From positions 121,052-185,051 of the forward strand of contig NZ_JANRHG010000005.1 of assembly GCF_024733845.1 (NCBI RefSeq): DNA of 64,000 nt, read 5' to 3'. Position 1 is the first letter of the stretch. The number at the start of each line of letters is the position of its first letter. The stretch is from Neomoorella sulfitireducens (GTDB lineage: Bacteria; Bacillota; DSM-521; Neomoorellales; Neomoorellaceae). Positions 62,695 to 64,000 of the stretch are shown here, one piece after another. Below the pieces are notes generated by a model. It searched no databases. It worked only from the letters and a program-made list of their open reading frames with translations, and had not been told where the DNA came from. The position numbers and the translations under genes were made by a program.

Positions 62695-63870
62695 CTATTT
62701 CCAGAGGTAGGATGCTTCTTTGGAACACAGCCTGACCGTGGCTACCGCAGCCTCACTTATATTTCCTCTTAGATTCTCCAACCATACCTTTAGGTCCACC
62801 AGGTATTCTTCTTTCTCAACCCGCTTGCCGACTACCTTGCCCCTGCCAATAAGCGTATCACCAACGCGGGTCCGGGCCATGTGGCGCCAGATAAATTTTC
62901 TCAGAAAACCGTCGTCACCCATCCAGTTGGTTATCACACGTAATAGTGAAAAGCGAGAAATTACCCCGTAAAGCCATGCACAAGGTTCTCCCTCTGCTTG
63001 CGCCGCCCGGTCCGACCAATGCCTGCCCGTCGGCCCGCCGGTAAAATAGTACCGCCCGGTATCCGGGTCTTCAACAATCCATTTACCCATATCTTCGCCA
63101 ACCGAACTCAAAAAAATCGCCCGCGGGTCCATGCGGCTGCCCACGCTCGGCGAAACAGCATTCACTATCGCATTGTCCGCCATAGTTGTCGGTCCCGTAA
63201 CGATAGGTTTCATTTCTTCACCAATCTGCACGTCTTCCCAGTAACGGATATCAGCGCCCCGGATCTCTTCTTCTTGCATAAGTTTGGCAATATATAAAAG
63301 CTCTTCTTTGGTGTACGAGTACTCCGGCATCGAATAAACCGGCTTCGTCCGCGGCTCGGGAAGAAAAGTGCGTTCTACATAGAGCTTCAAAGTACTAACC
63401 AGCTCGTCGTGCTGATTTATATAGTCCATATCCCCCTCAACAAGTCCGAAAGTACGCGGGCCGTCCCCTTCGATTCGCGTAACGTCTAGCAATTGAGGGC
63501 GTCGCCGCCAGATCTTAAGCCTGTCGCCCGGCCGGATAGGTTTATAAAATACCCAATCTTCCCCGGCCCAAATCATATATTGATAGCCACACTCCGGCGA
63601 TGCACGTAGCTCGCTAATACCTGGCTCGCCAAATGCCCCCTGATACGCTGGAAATGCAATAATAGAGCCCCACCTTGTCCCTCTAGCGTACACCTCATCA
63701 TGCCACAAGGGATTCCAGGGGTCTACCGCTAACCCCATTTTTTTGATAGACTCCTCTGTTGCCACAATATCAGTGCGCGGTTTGTACCATCCGGCAATTG
63801 TGTCCAGGCGCTTGTTTTCAGCCCGCAGCATTTCTTCTTCAGCTTTGCTGTAAATGCCTCTAATTGCCAT
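62695..63870 (-). CDS. MaoC/FAS1-like double hot-dog hydratase
   Basis: This 391-residue protein looks like two fused hot-dog domains of the MaoC/FAS1-like dehydratase group: the first at about residues 30-180 (WNPLWHDEVYARGTRWGSII; KPIRPGDRLKIWRR), the second at about 200-380 (TGPTTMADNAIVNAVSP; RTRVGDTLIGRGKVVGKRVE). Such enzymes add water to or remove it from enoyl-CoA compounds. It heads a minus-strand operon; the substrate is unknown, and the link to the electron carrier downstream is the clue to follow. Confidence 0.85.
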   Translation of the reverse strand: MAIRGIYSKAEEEMLRAENKRLDTIAGWYKPRTDIVATEESIKKMGLAVDPWNPLWHDEVYARGTRWGSIIAFPAYQGAFGEPGISELRASPECGYQYMIWAGEDWVFYKPIRPGDRLKIWRRRPQLLDVTRIEGDGPRTFGLVEGDMDYINQHDELVSTLKLYVERTFLPEPRTKPVYSMPEYSYTKEELLYIAKLMQEEEIRGADIRYWEDVQIGEEMKPIVTGPTTMADNAIVNAVSPSVGSRMDPRAIFLSSVGEDMGKWIVEDPDTGRYYFTGGPTGRHWSDRAAQAEGEPCAWLYGVISRFSLLRVITNWMGDDGFLRKFIWRHMARTRVGDTLIGRGKVVGKRVEKEEYLVDLKVWLENLRGNISEAAVATVRLCSKEASYLWK

Positions 63871-64000
63871 AACTATCTATCACTCCTTTCTCATATAACA
63901 CGTCTCCGCTACGCTCTACCCGCTTTAAGGCAGCCGGCCTGATGCCCCTTGTTCCATCAGGCCATCAGGCCGCCGTTCTTAGTGTCCTCAATCCCCGCTC

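Overview
This window looks like the chromosome of a strictly anaerobic Gram-positive bacterium of the Moorella/Peptococcaceae type (Clostridia). The placement is an inference from gene content: strong AGGAGG ribosome sites, futalosine-route menaquinone genes, rubredoxin plus desulfoferrodoxin, a tungsten-type aldehyde:ferredoxin oxidoreductase, Etf/FixCX electron transfer and many decayed insertion sequences. No rRNA, tRNA or CRISPR array was seen.

Layout. 1-1.7 kb: decayed IS1634-like and IS21 fragments. 1.8-7.0 kb: an AT-richer cassette on the minus strand with a flavoprotein, a ferredoxin and a TRAP transporter. 7.2-7.5 kb: transposase scrap. 7.55-20.1 kb: a very GC-rich block with a second TRAP transporter, four more ferredoxin/flavoprotein pairs of two subtypes, a LysR regulator and a broken YeiH-type exporter gene; its right edge cuts through that gene and is followed by IS1380- and IS5-like remnants. 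20.9-22.5 kb: HD-GYP, Hsp20 and PIN remnants around intact rubredoxin and desulfoferrodoxin genes. 22.6-26.3 kb: VTC-DUF4956-CotH module and two tiny genes. 26.3-29.8 kb: a MacAB-like exporter. 30.0-41.1 kb: an acyl-CoA and aldehyde/alcohol metabolism block, all on the minus strand (adh-aor-moaD and CoA transferase-two acyl-CoA dehydrogenases-etfBA-fixCX). 41.6-46.1 kb: a TetR regulator followed by menaquinone genes (MTAP-family enzyme, mqnE, mqnA, mqnC). 46.2-53.6 kb: thiM, an MFS pump, FlhB/FliK-like orphans, MarR-MATE and a radical SAM gene. 54.3-58.5 kb: Uma2, Hsp20 with a CtsR-type operator array, HicAB, and a REC-PAS-GGDEF protein. 58.7-63.9 kb: a secreted protein, then a minus-strand operon of MaoC-type hydratase, a small protein, a flavodoxin-ferredoxin fusion and an MFS carrier.

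How it fits together. The 1.8-20 kb stretch appears to be two imported cassettes with the same logic: import an organic anion through a TRAP system and act on it in the cytoplasm with AprBA-like flavoprotein/ferredoxin redox modules. The four-subunit repeat in the GC-rich part (type II ferredoxin, type II flavoprotein, type I ferredoxin, type I flavoprotein) is the best candidate here for an undescribed enzyme system. The 30-41 kb block would activate acids to CoA esters, dehydrogenate them, and pass electrons through Etf and FixCX to the menaquinone made by the neighbouring mqn genes. Two of its transcription units carry matching sigma-54-like promoter elements with a shared upstream palindrome, TGTACC-N6-GGTACA.
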